Below, in pieces: positions 1 through 8,838 of a DNA stretch of 64,000 bases; within the stretch, counting starts at the first letter, position 1; each line of letters begins with the position of its first letter. The position numbers and the translations under genes were made by a program. The notes under the pieces are model-generated. The model did no database searches. It was not told the DNA's origin and saw only the letters and a program-made list of their open reading frames with translations. Source of the stretch: JAISGQ01 sp045604965 (lineage in GTDB: Bacteria; Bacillota; Clostridia; Oscillospirales; Acutalibacteraceae); NCBI GenBank assembly GCA_045604965.1, contig JAZUPB010000044.1, forward strand, positions 10,595 to 74,594, written 5' to 3'.

Positions 1-9
1 TTCAGGGAG

Positions 10-2358
10 ATGCTCAATTCCTTTGATCAGTGGTTCGACAAGTTGGGAAGAAGAGGAAAGAAACGCAAAAAAGTTCCCAAATATGCTGATTCAACAATGC
101 GCAAAAGAAACAATGCAATTCTTATAGTAATGTGCATAGCATTTTTGGTGCTTGTCGGATTCCTTGCCAAATATCACATTTTTGAAAGAGAACGCTGGCA
201 GCAGAAGGCAGTGGAGCAGCAGCTTCAGGATACAGTCCTTACAGCAAAGCGCGGTTCCATTTACGATTCCAATATGCAGACACTGGTGCAGAGCCGCACA
301 GCGTGGAAGGTGTGGATAAAAAAGAGTTCTCTCAAGGAAGAACACAAGGACGCAGTAGTGCAGAAACTTGCAGAGGTTCTTGGACTTGAGGAAGAATATA
401 TATACGGAAGACTTGAACTGAATTACTCCGATATATCCCTCAACGGAAAAGCGGATAAAACCCAGAAGGATGCCATTGATGCATTCAGAATGAACGAAGA
501 AGGAAAGATAGTGATACCGGGAATATATATGGTGCAGGACACGGAGAGATATTATTCCAGTGCCAATACGAATCTTGCATCAAATATACTCGGATTTACA
601 AACGACTCAAACACCGGTGCTGCAGGTCTGGAACTGCAGTACAATGATACTCTCAGCGGTGTTCCGGGAAGGCAGATAGTTGCGACAGATGCAAAGTCCG
701 ATGCAGCTATGCCTTTTGACTACAAAATGATGATAGATGCACAGGAAGGAAACAGTCTTGTGCTCACAATAGATCAGAATATCCAGAGTTGGCTTGAAGA
801 TGCTCTTCGCCAGGCGGTCAAGGATAATGATGTGCGCAACAGAGCTTGCGGAATCATTATGAATGTAAATACAGGCGAGATACTTGCAATGGCAACTATC
901 CCTGACTACGATCCTTCTGATTACAGAAAAATAGGCGATGCGCGCACTGCCGCAAAAATAGAGGCAATAAGCGATTCTAAAGAAAAGAACGAAGCTCTCG
1001 CCAAGGCTCAGAATGAGCAGTGGAAGAATAAATGTATTTCCGATACATATGAGCCGGGCTCGGTTTTTAAGCCCGTAACTATGGCTGCAGCACTTGAGGA
1101 GGGCGCAGCAAATCTTAATTCCAGCTTTTACTGCCGAGGCTATTCGGTAGTAAACGGAAGAAAGATCCGATGTGCGTCAAGATACGGACACGGCGGCGAA
1201 AGTCTCACAAAGGGTATGATGAACTCCTGCAACCCCGTATTTATGGAGCTTGCAAGCAGAATAGGAGCAGAAAGTTTCTATCAGTATTTCACAGCATTCG
1301 GACTTACCGAAAAAACAGGAATCGACCTACCCGGTGAGGCGAGCGGCGTAATGCACTCGCAGAAGGTTCTCAACAAAGAATCTGATACTCTGGCAGTATG
1401 TTCCTTCGGACAGAGCTTTAAAATAACACCGGTGCAGATGATTACTGCAATATCTGCCGTTACAAACGGCGGCTATCTTGTTCAGCCTCACGTAGTAAGT
1501 CAGATACTCGATATAGACGGTAATATCGTCGAGCGAACCGACAGCAACGTAAAGCGTCAGGTAATAGCAGAGAGCACATCAAAAATGATAAATGCTATGC
1601 TTGAACAGACCGTAAGCGGCGGAACTGCAAAGAATGGATATATCGCAGGATATCGTATCGGAGGAAAAACAGGTACATCCGAAAAAATCGAAGAGCAGGC
1701 AGAAACAGGCGTAAAAGCCTACGTTGCTTCCTACTGTGCAATAGCCCCCAGCGACAAACCCGAAATAGCAATGCTGGTTCTTCTTGATGAACCTATGGGT
1801 GCAGCACATACCGGCGGTACTATAGCAGCACCTGTCTGCAGAACTGTACTGAGCAATGTGCTTCCGTACCTTGGAATAGATACTATTTACAGCACAAAAG
1901 ATGTTGAGCTCCTTGATGTTCAGGCACCTAACACTGTAGATAAAACTCTCGATGAAGCGAAGGCTATGCTGAAGGATAAGGATCTCAAGAGCAGAGTTAT
2001 CGGTTCGGGCAGCAAGGTAATTGCCCAGATACCGAGAGACGGAATGAGCCTTCCCAAGGGAAGCACTGTCGTACTTTACGCATTGAGTGACGATGAACTC
2101 AGGGATGCACAGCAGAATTCGGAAGACGGAGAAACAGAGCCCTGGCTTAAAATGACAGAGGTTCCCGATCTTACAGGAATGTCACCGTCCAAGGCGAATA
2201 AGGCGGTTACCAATGCAAATCTCAATATCCGCTATGCCGGAACGGGCTACAACAGCACTGCAGGTCTTGTTGTTGGTCAGTCCATAGAAGGCGGAGAAAG
2301 AGTGGCGCAGGGCACCGTTATAACCGTAGAGTTTATCGAAGGCGGTCTGTACGACTAA
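10..2358 (+). CDS. spoVD: Class B penicillin-binding protein with two PASTA domains (SpoVD/FtsI type)
   Basis: Transpeptidase that cross-links septal or spore-cortex peptidoglycan; membrane anchored with its catalytic domain outside. A basic cytoplasmic tail is followed by one membrane helix at about residues 36-54. The active-site motifs are S351-V-F-K354, S406-C-N408 and K553-T-G-T. Two PASTA repeats follow at about 637-695 and 715-780. At 782 residues it is longer than B. subtilis SpoVD because of the second PASTA repeat. The reading frame is open to the window edge and the AGGGAG in front of ATG 10 is only one base away, so the true start may lie upstream; ATG 97 is another option. Its place directly before murE matches spoVD in Bacillus, but a single PBP gene here could also serve as the divisome FtsI. 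Confidence 0.92.
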   Translation: MLNSFDQWFDKLGRRGKKRKKVPKYADSTMRKRNNAILIVMCIAFLVLVGFLAKYHIFERERWQQKAVEQQLQDTVLTAKRGSIYDSNMQTLVQSRTAWKVWIKKSSLKEEHKDAVVQKLAEVLGLEEEYIYGRLELNYSDISLNGKADKTQKDAIDAFRMNEEGKIVIPGIYMVQDTERYYSSANTNLASNILGFTNDSNTGAAGLELQYNDTLSGVPGRQIVATDAKSDAAMPFDYKMMIDAQEGNSLVLTIDQNIQSWLEDALRQAVKDNDVRNRACGIIMNVNTGEILAMATIPDYDPSDYRKIGDARTAAKIEAISDSKEKNEALAKAQNEQWKNKCISDTYEPGSVFKPVTMAAALEEGAANLNSSFYCRGYSVVNGRKIRCASRYGHGGESLTKGMMNSCNPVFMELASRIGAESFYQYFTAFGLTEKTGIDLPGEASGVMHSQKVLNKESDTLAVCSFGQSFKITPVQMITAISAVTNGGYLVQPHVVSQILDIDGNIVERTDSNVKRQVIAESTSKMINAMLEQTVSGGTAKNGYIAGYRIGGKTGTSEKIEEQAETGVKAYVASYCAIAPSDKPEIAMLVLLDEPMGAAHTGGTIAAPVCRTVLSNVLPYLGIDTIYSTKDVELLDVQAPNTVDKTLDEAKAMLKDKDLKSRVIGSGSKVIAQIPRDGMSLPKGSTVVLYALSDDELRDAQQNSEDGETEPWLKMTEVPDLTGMSPSKANKAVTNANLNIRYAGTGYNSTAGLVVGQSIEGGERVAQGTVITVEFIEGGLYD

Positions 2359-2373
2359 ATATGCCTATTCCTC

Positions 2374-2402
2374 TTGCGTTTATAAACAATATATAGTATA
2401 AT
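2374..2402 (+). promoter_or_regulatory. Probable sigma-A promoter for murE
   Basis: TTGCGT at 2374-2379 and a perfect TATAAT at 2397-2402 are separated by 17 bases, in the 95-base gap before murE. This suggests that murE and the genes after it can be transcribed independently of the PBP gene. Confidence 0.65.
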
Positions 2403-2453
2403 TTTTCTGTTAGGCGGCTGAAAAATTCATCGGCCAATATACCTCAGAAAGCA

Positions 2454-3923
2454 GTGAGTGAAAAAATGCTTTTATATAATCTTCTTGCAGGATTAACCTG
2501 CGATACAAAGCTTGATCTTGAAAACACGGAAATAACAGGTATAACCTCTGATTCGAGAAAGGTTACACCCGGCTGCCTGTTTGTGTGCATCAAAGGTATG
2601 CGTTCAGACGGACACGATTTTGCACAGGCAGCGGCAGAAGCAGGTGCAGCGGCTATTCTCTGCGAAAAGGAGCTTGGACTTCCCCGGCAAGTATGGGTGC
2701 GTGATACCCTTGCGGCATTTGCCGTAATAAGCGAAAACTGGTTCGGAAATCCTCTTGCAAAGCTCCGCCTTGTGGGTGTAACGGGAACCAACGGCAAAAC
2801 ATCTACCACATACATTCTCAAGGGGATTCTTGAAAAGTGCGGTTACAAAGTCGGACTTATCGGAACCATCTGCAATATGATCGGCGACGAAGTGCTTCCC
2901 ACAGAGTACACTACACCTGCAACCTTCGAGCTTCACGAGATATTTGCAAAGATGCGTGATGCGAAGTGTGACTTCTGTCTTATGGAGGTTTCTTCTCAGG
3001 CACTGGATCAGGGCAGAGTAGAGGGACTTAAATTTGAGACCAGCTGTTTCACAAATCTTACCCAGGATCATCTTGATGTTCACGGCACAATGGAGCGTTA
3101 TTTTGCTATCAAATGCCGCATATTCAATATGACAAGATCGACAGCAATAAATGTTGACGATGGCTGGTGTCAGAAAATAGAGCTTCCGGATACTGTGCGA
3201 AGCATCAGATACGGAGTAAACAATCCCGATGCAGAATGCAGAGCGTCCAACATTGAATACAGAGCGGACGGAGTCAGCTTTGATGTGTCTTTCAAGGGTA
3301 TGAGCGGCAAGGCAAGCATACCTATCCCCGGTGAGTTTTCCGTTCATAATGCGCTGTCAGCTTTCTGCTGTGCGCTGAATGTTGGAGTGCCCTTCCCTGA
3401 GGCTTTGGATGCATTGTCAGAGTGCCGCGGAGTAAAGGGCAGAGCGGAGGTATACCCAACCGATAAGCCGTATACAGTAATCATAGACTATGCACACGCC
3501 CCTGACGGCGTAGCAAATATTCTCTCCGCAATGCGAGCGGTAATGAACAAGGACGGCAGACTGGTGATCGTCATCGGTTGTGGAGGAGACAGAGATCCGC
3601 TCAAGAGACCCATAATGGGCGAAACAGCGTCGCGCCTTGCTGATTTCGTTGTTGTCACATCGGATAATCCCAGAACAGAAGAACCTATGAGCATAATCGA
3701 GCAGATCGTTCCGGGAGTAAAGAAACACGATACACCGTACGTGGTAATAGAAAACCGCCGCGAGGCTATCGAATATGCAGTGCGCAATGCGAAGGAAAAT
3801 GATGTCATTGTTCTGGCAGGTAAGGGCCATGAGGACTATCAGATAATCGGCAAGACAAAACATCACTTTGACGAGCGAGAAGTACTGGCAGAGATTTTTG
3901 CAAAGCTTGAGGCGGAGGAATAA
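2454..3923 (+). CDS. murE: UDP-MurNAc-tripeptide synthetase
   Basis: Cytoplasmic Mur ligase that adds the third residue of the peptidoglycan stem peptide to UDP-MurNAc-L-Ala-D-Glu, using ATP. The P-loop TGTNGKTS is at 110-117. The signature D404-N-P-R407 is the one known in the family to select meso-diaminopimelate rather than lysine, so the wall should contain meso-DAP. At 489 residues the length is normal. The start is uncertain: GTG 2454 has only a weak ribosome binding site, and ATG 2466 in the same frame is the alternative. murF follows after 3 bases, so the two are co-transcribed. Confidence 0.97.
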   Translation: MSEKMLLYNLLAGLTCDTKLDLENTEITGITSDSRKVTPGCLFVCIKGMRSDGHDFAQAAAEAGAAAILCEKELGLPRQVWVRDTLAAFAVISENWFGNPLAKLRLVGVTGTNGKTSTTYILKGILEKCGYKVGLIGTICNMIGDEVLPTEYTTPATFELHEIFAKMRDAKCDFCLMEVSSQALDQGRVEGLKFETSCFTNLTQDHLDVHGTMERYFAIKCRIFNMTRSTAINVDDGWCQKIELPDTVRSIRYGVNNPDAECRASNIEYRADGVSFDVSFKGMSGKASIPIPGEFSVHNALSAFCCALNVGVPFPEALDALSECRGVKGRAEVYPTDKPYTVIIDYAHAPDGVANILSAMRAVMNKDGRLVIVIGCGGDRDPLKRPIMGETASRLADFVVVTSDNPRTEEPMSIIEQIVPGVKKHDTPYVVIENRREAIEYAVRNAKENDVIVLAGKGHEDYQIIGKTKHHFDEREVLAEIFAKLEAEE

Positions 3924-3926
3924 GAA

Positions 3927-5291
3927 ATGATGCTGATGACTGCAAGTGAGACCGCAAAAGCTGTAGGCGGTACATTTTCAGAGGAGACGCAGTATACTGA
4001 CGTAACTATCGACAGCCGCACCGTTGAGAAAGGTTGCATGTATATAGCTATAAAGGGAGACCGTTTCGACGGTCACGATTTTGCCGTACAGGCATCGGAG
4101 AGCGGAGCTGCCTGTGTTATGGTCAGCCGTGATGTAGAGGGAGTAAAATGCCCCGTGATCAAGGTAGCTGATACACGCAGAGCGCTTATCGACCTTGCCG
4201 CATATTACAGAGCAAAGAAGGATATCCCGGTTGTGGGATTGACAGGTTCTGTAGGAAAGACAACAACAAAGGAAATGGTCGCGGCAGTACTTCGTAAAAA
4301 GTACGATGTTCTTGCTACTCTTGGCAACCTGAATAACGATATAGGACTTCCCCGTATGTGCCTCCAGCTTGAGGAAAAGCACACAGCCGCAGTGCTGGAG
4401 ATGGGAATGAACAATCTCGGAGAAATATCTTTGCTGACAAAGATCGCACGTCCCACAGTAGGACTTATCACAAATATAGGCGTAGCACATATAGAGAATT
4501 TAAAGAGCCGTGAGGGTATTCTTCAGGCAAAGCTTGAGATTCTTGACGGAATGGAAAAGGATGCTCCACTTCTGCTCAATGCTGATGACGATATGCTTAT
4601 GAGCGCAAGGGACAGAATCGAAAATCCCGTAATAACCTACGGCATAGACAACAGTGCAGACTGCTGTGCAAAGAACATAGTTCAGATGGACGACGGAATG
4701 GAGTTTTCGCTGTGCTGGAAGGGTGAATTCGTTCCCGTACATATTCCTGCGGTAGGAAGGCACAATGTGTATAATGCTTTGGCTGCATACGCTGTGGGAA
4801 GAATACTGGGACTTACCAGTGAGCAGTGTGTTGCAGGACTTGAGGACTACGTCCCTTCAGGTATGAGACAGAAGATCGTTCACAGAAACGGCATCACATT
4901 TATAGAAGACTGCTACAATGCTAGTCCCGATTCCATAAAGGCATCGATGAGCGTGCTGACGTCCCTTAAGTGCACGGGCAGACGCATTGCTGTGCTCGGT
5001 GAAATGATGGAGCTTGGCTCTTACGGTCCCGAAGGACATTCCCAGTGCGGAGAATGGGCAGACAAATGCGGAGTTGATATGCTCTGGGCAGTCGGAGGAG
5101 AAAACGCAGCCTGTTACCTAAAAGGTGCGGCAAAGCTTACAGAAGAGGGTCATACCCGTCTTTTTGAGGATAAGGAATCCCTTGCTGCAGCTCTTGCAGA
5201 AACCATAGAATCAGGTGATGCGGTGCTGTTCAAGGCAAGCCGCAGCGTACAGCTTGAGCAGGTCATAGAAAAGCTCAACAAAGCTCTTTGA
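3927..5291 (+). CDS. murF: UDP-MurNAc-tripeptide--D-Ala-D-Ala ligase
   Basis: Last cytoplasmic Mur ligase; it joins D-Ala-D-Ala to the UDP-MurNAc-tripeptide made by MurE. The three-domain Mur ligase layout is visible, with P-loop GSVGKTT at about 107-113 and a CYNASPDS motif in the C-terminal half that is typical of MurF. The length of 454 residues is normal. The ribosome binding site GGAGGA lies inside the end of murE, and ATG 3927 comes 3 bases after the murE stop, which suggests translational coupling. Confidence 0.97.
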   Translation: MMLMTASETAKAVGGTFSEETQYTDVTIDSRTVEKGCMYIAIKGDRFDGHDFAVQASESGAACVMVSRDVEGVKCPVIKVADTRRALIDLAAYYRAKKDIPVVGLTGSVGKTTTKEMVAAVLRKKYDVLATLGNLNNDIGLPRMCLQLEEKHTAAVLEMGMNNLGEISLLTKIARPTVGLITNIGVAHIENLKSREGILQAKLEILDGMEKDAPLLLNADDDMLMSARDRIENPVITYGIDNSADCCAKNIVQMDDGMEFSLCWKGEFVPVHIPAVGRHNVYNALAAYAVGRILGLTSEQCVAGLEDYVPSGMRQKIVHRNGITFIEDCYNASPDSIKASMSVLTSLKCTGRRIAVLGEMMELGSYGPEGHSQCGEWADKCGVDMLWAVGGENAACYLKGAAKLTEEGHTRLFEDKESLAAALAETIESGDAVLFKASRSVQLEQVIEKLNKAL

Positions 5292-5331
5292 TTGAAGATA
5301 CGGCGAATATAATTGCAAAGGACTGGTAAAT

Positions 5332-6354
5332 ATGTCAGTAAACAGTGCATATGCGATAATGAGTGTTTTGGCGGCAGGAATAGCCTTCGGAGTATCCGCA
5401 CTTCTTGGAATTGTTCTTATTCCTTGGCTTCAGCGTTTAAAATTTGGCCAGACTATAAAGGAGATAGGCCCTACCTGGCATCAGAAAAAACAGGGAACCC
5501 CTACTATGGGCGGAATAATGTTCATTGCAGGTATAGTGCTTGCGATAGCTGTATGCATCCCCTGCTTCTTTGCAATGGCAAAGACCTATGAAATAAGTAC
5601 CGAGCTGAAAGTAAAGCTCTGGGCAGGCGTAGCCCTGGCTATAGTCTGCGGTGTAATGGGCTTTCTTGATGACTATACAGGCATCAAGAAAAAGGAAAAT
5701 ACAGGTCTCACCGTAAAGCAGAAGTTTGCTCTGCAGTTCCTTACAGCAGGATTGTTTCTCGGAGCAATTGCGATAGCCGAAAAAGGTGCAGGCAAGACCT
5801 ACATACCTTTTGTGGGTGAAGTTGAGCTTGGCATCTGGTTCTATCTCATCGCACTTGTTCTTATTGTAGGATTTATAAATGCAGTAAACCTCACAGATGG
5901 TATCGACGGTCTCTGCGGTTCGGTAACATTCTTTGCGGAGATATGCTTTATGCTTATCGCTGCACTTAACGGACTTTTCCACGTAGGTATCCTTGCAGCA
6001 TCCGTCGCAGGCGGCTGTCTCGGATTCCTTGTCTGGAACTTCCACCCTGCAAAGGTATTTATGGGCGATACAGGCTCGCTGTTTTTGGGCGGTATTTTCT
6101 GCGCAACGGCATTTGCCTGCGATATGCCAATACTCATCCCGCTGGTTGGTATCATTTATCTTTGCGAAACAGGTTCTGTAATGCTTCAGACAACCTATTT
6201 CAAGCTCACTCACGGCAAAAGAATATTCAAAATGACTCCGATACATCACAGCTTTGAAATGAGCGGATGGTCTGAAGTCAAAATAGTAACGGTATTCAGT
6301 CTTGTCACGGTTGTGTGTGGCGGTATCGCATGCCTGCTTGCAGCCCTCGGATAA
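5332..6354 (+). CDS. mraY: Phospho-MurNAc-pentapeptide transferase
   Basis: Integral membrane enzyme that transfers phospho-MurNAc-pentapeptide from UDP to undecaprenyl phosphate, making lipid I. Family motifs are present: adjacent D113-D114 in FLDDYTG, N186-LTDGIDGL, and the H305-H306 pair near the C-terminus. About ten hydrophobic segments span the 340 residues. It starts 40 bases after murF. In many dcw clusters murD would follow, but here the next gene is ftsW. Confidence 0.97.
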   Translation: MSVNSAYAIMSVLAAGIAFGVSALLGIVLIPWLQRLKFGQTIKEIGPTWHQKKQGTPTMGGIMFIAGIVLAIAVCIPCFFAMAKTYEISTELKVKLWAGVALAIVCGVMGFLDDYTGIKKKENTGLTVKQKFALQFLTAGLFLGAIAIAEKGAGKTYIPFVGEVELGIWFYLIALVLIVGFINAVNLTDGIDGLCGSVTFFAEICFMLIAALNGLFHVGILAASVAGGCLGFLVWNFHPAKVFMGDTGSLFLGGIFCATAFACDMPILIPLVGIIYLCETGSVMLQTTYFKLTHGKRIFKMTPIHHSFEMSGWSEVKIVTVFSLVTVVCGGIACLLAALG

Positions 6355-6390
6355 GACGCGGTCTTGTGTTATTAAGGAAAGGGGACGGCT

Positions 6391-7626
6391 ATGCCGGCAT
6401 TATCATCGGAAAGAACTATTCAGATGCAGAACAGAAGAACCAAAAGAAGCACAATAGATGATGAAGTGGCAAAATTAACTTTCAAGGAACGCTGTAAGCT
6501 TCTTGTAAGTGAAATGTATGTAACAGCAACCGACAGAAGTATGGGATTTGACGTGTGGACTCTTGTCATAACTCTTATACTGCTTGCGTTGGGACTTATA
6601 ATGATGTACTCGGCAAGCTATGCGTATGCTCAGTATTACCACGACGGCGACAGCACATTTTATCTTCGCCGACAGCTGATATTCGCACTTTTGGGAATTG
6701 CGGCGATGCTTATAGGCTCACTTCTGCCTATGTGGTTTATAAAACGAGTAACCTGGTGGCTTGTTGGAGTATCGGTGTTTTTGCTTATTCTGGTTCTGAT
6801 AATATCGGACGAAAGTCAGAAGCGCTGGATAAGAATGGGAAGCTTTTCTTTTCAGCCTTCTGAGATAGGAAAGCTTGCAATAATAATATATCTCGCTCAA
6901 TATATGGCGAAAAACGCCTGGCGCATACAGACATTCAAATACGGCATACTCAGATGTGCACCGGTAATTGTTATGATAGCAGGACTGACTGTTATAGAGA
7001 CCCATCTCTCCTGCTTTATACTGATGTGCCTTATTGCGGCGACAATACTGTTTGTCGGCGGAACGCCGAAAAAATGGCTTGCAGCAATAGCTGCAGTGCC
7101 TATAGCAGGAATAATAGTTCTTGTTACATTTACAGATTATATGCAGCAAAGATTTGCTGTGTGGTTCGATCCGTTCAGTGACGCACTGGGCGGCGGCTGG
7201 CAGAATATCCAGGCCCATTATGCATTGGCTTCAGGCGGATTGCTTGGTCAGGGCATAGGCAATTCAAGACAGAAATATCTATACATTTCAGAGCCTCAGA
7301 ACGACTTCATTTTTGCAGTCGTAGGAGAAGAACTGGGCTTTGTGGGCGCAGTTGCGGTAATGATACTGTTCGCAATATTCGTGTGGCGCGGACTGACAGT
7401 AAGTATGGAGAACCCCGACCGCTTTGCTCGCTTGCTCGGAATCGGCATAACAGCACAGATCGGATGGCAAACACTGCTCAACATCGGTGTTGTAACAAGA
7501 GCACTTCCCAATACAGGCATAAGCCTTCCGTTCTTTTCATACGGAGGAACAGCGCTTATTATGCTGCTCTTTTCTGTGGGACTGCTTCTTGCGGTCAGCA
7601 GAGGCTCCACAAAGAAAACCATTTAG
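6391..7626 (+). CDS. ftsW: SEDS-family peptidoglycan glycosyltransferase (FtsW/SpoVE type)
   Basis: Polytopic SEDS protein that polymerises lipid II glycan strands together with a class B PBP, presumably the one at the left edge of the window. A cytoplasmic N-terminal tail of about 55 residues precedes roughly ten membrane segments. The family motif FQPSEIGKLA and the late P-N-T-G-I-S-L-P-F-F-S-Y-G-G-T signature are intact. SpoVE occupies the equivalent place before murG in Bacillus; sequence alone does not separate a vegetative FtsW from a sporulation SpoVE. AAGGAAAGGGG precedes ATG 6391. Confidence 0.95.
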   Translation: MPALSSERTIQMQNRRTKRSTIDDEVAKLTFKERCKLLVSEMYVTATDRSMGFDVWTLVITLILLALGLIMMYSASYAYAQYYHDGDSTFYLRRQLIFALLGIAAMLIGSLLPMWFIKRVTWWLVGVSVFLLILVLIISDESQKRWIRMGSFSFQPSEIGKLAIIIYLAQYMAKNAWRIQTFKYGILRCAPVIVMIAGLTVIETHLSCFILMCLIAATILFVGGTPKKWLAAIAAVPIAGIIVLVTFTDYMQQRFAVWFDPFSDALGGGWQNIQAHYALASGGLLGQGIGNSRQKYLYISEPQNDFIFAVVGEELGFVGAVAVMILFAIFVWRGLTVSMENPDRFARLLGIGITAQIGWQTLLNIGVVTRALPNTGISLPFFSYGGTALIMLLFSVGLLLAVSRGSTKKTI

Positions 7627-7649
7627 CTTAATACAAAGGTGGTCATACT

Positions 7650-8771
7650 ATGAAGGTATTACTCGCAGGCGGCGGCACAGCAGGACATATAAATCCTGCA
7701 ATAGCAATCGCAGGATTTATAAAGGAACAGCAGCCTGACGCGGAGATTCTGTTCGTAGGAACTCCCTGGGGTATGGAATCAAAGCTTGTTCCTGCACAGG
7801 GCTATCGCTTTGAGGGAATGAAAGTGGCAGGCTTTCAGAGAAAGATCTCTTTTACAAACATAAAGAGAAATGCACAGGCACTCTGGTATCTTGCAAATTC
7901 CTCAAAAAGAGCGGCTGAGATAATAAAGAATTTCCAGCCGGATATCGCAATCGGCACAGGCGGCTATGTAGCAGGTCCTATTCTGAGAAAAGCCGCAAAG
8001 ATGGGTGTTCCTGTAATAATCCACGAATCGAACGCATTCCCGGGTATGACGACCAAGATGCTTGCACCCGATGCAAAGTGTGTTATGCTTGCTGTTGAGG
8101 ATGCAAAAAAACGTATCAAGGACGCACAGGAGTTTGCTGTAACAGGTAACCCTATCCGTGCTGAAATGCTTACCTACGAAAAGGAGCAGGCAAGACGTGA
8201 ACTGGGTGTTGATGACAGACCTCTGATACTTTCCTTTGGCGGTTCGCTTGGAGCACGCACCATAAACGAATCTATGCTAGGTATGCTAAAGCGCAGTGCA
8301 AAGGACGGGAAATACAATCATATTCACGGATACGGACAGTACGGCTCATTTGTTCCCGAAACCCTCAAAGCAGAGGGCATAGACACAGAAAAGTGCGATA
8401 ACCTCGATGTCCGTGAATACATAAACGATATGCCTCGCGTTCTTGCTGCAGCAGATCTTGTAATATGCCGTTCTGGTTCTATGACCCTTTCGGAGCTGCA
8501 GGCTCAGGGAAAACCTTCCATACTGATACCGTCTCCCAATGTTGCGGAAAACCATCAGTATTACAATGCAATGGCTCTTGTTGACAGACACGCTGCAAAG
8601 TGTATCGTTGAAAGCGAACTCAATTATGAGAAGCTTATGGAAGAGATAGATGAACTTGCTTCCGACAGAGAAAAGCTTCGCCTAATGGGTGAAAATGCGC
8701 GCAAGCTTGCCATAACCGATGCCTGCGCAAGAATATACGATATAGTAATCAAATACGCTAAAAAAGACTGA
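7650..8771 (+). CDS. murG: UDP-GlcNAc--lipid I N-acetylglucosaminyltransferase
   Basis: Peripheral membrane glycosyltransferase (GT28, GT-B fold) that converts lipid I to lipid II on the inner face of the membrane. The N-terminal GGGTAGHINPA loop at residues 7-17, the HESNAFPG segment and the C-terminal donor-site stretch CRSGSMTLSELQ are present. The length of 373 residues is normal. ATG 7650 has AAAGGTGG about 5 bases upstream. It is 23 bases after ftsW, fitting one operon with it. Confidence 0.97.
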   Translation: MKVLLAGGGTAGHINPAIAIAGFIKEQQPDAEILFVGTPWGMESKLVPAQGYRFEGMKVAGFQRKISFTNIKRNAQALWYLANSSKRAAEIIKNFQPDIAIGTGGYVAGPILRKAAKMGVPVIIHESNAFPGMTTKMLAPDAKCVMLAVEDAKKRIKDAQEFAVTGNPIRAEMLTYEKEQARRELGVDDRPLILSFGGSLGARTINESMLGMLKRSAKDGKYNHIHGYGQYGSFVPETLKAEGIDTEKCDNLDVREYINDMPRVLAAADLVICRSGSMTLSELQAQGKPSILIPSPNVAENHQYYNAMALVDRHAAKCIVESELNYEKLMEEIDELASDREKLRLMGENARKLAITDACARIYDIVIKYAKKD

Positions 8772-8780
8772 TAATGAACC

Positions 8781-8836
8781 ACGTACACCCTTTCGACATA
8801 GTATAGTTGTGAAATGCTGTTCGAAAGGGTGCGTGT
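8781..8836 (+). promoter_or_regulatory. Stem-loop covering the murA ribosome binding site
   Basis: CACCCTTTCGA at 8786-8796 pairs perfectly with TCGAAAGGGTG at 8821-8831 around a 24-base loop; after one mismatch the stem extends to 8781/8836. The AAAGGG Shine-Dalgarno of murA (8824-8829) lies in the 3' arm and the start codon is two bases beyond the stem. There is no T tract, so it is not a terminator. Control of murA translation is inferred. Confidence 0.5.
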
Positions 8837-8838
8837 TT

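Noticed and set aside
8809..8838. Longer MurA starting at GTG 8809
   Set aside because: No ribosome binding site, the added residues are unlike the family, and the codon lies in the hairpin loop.
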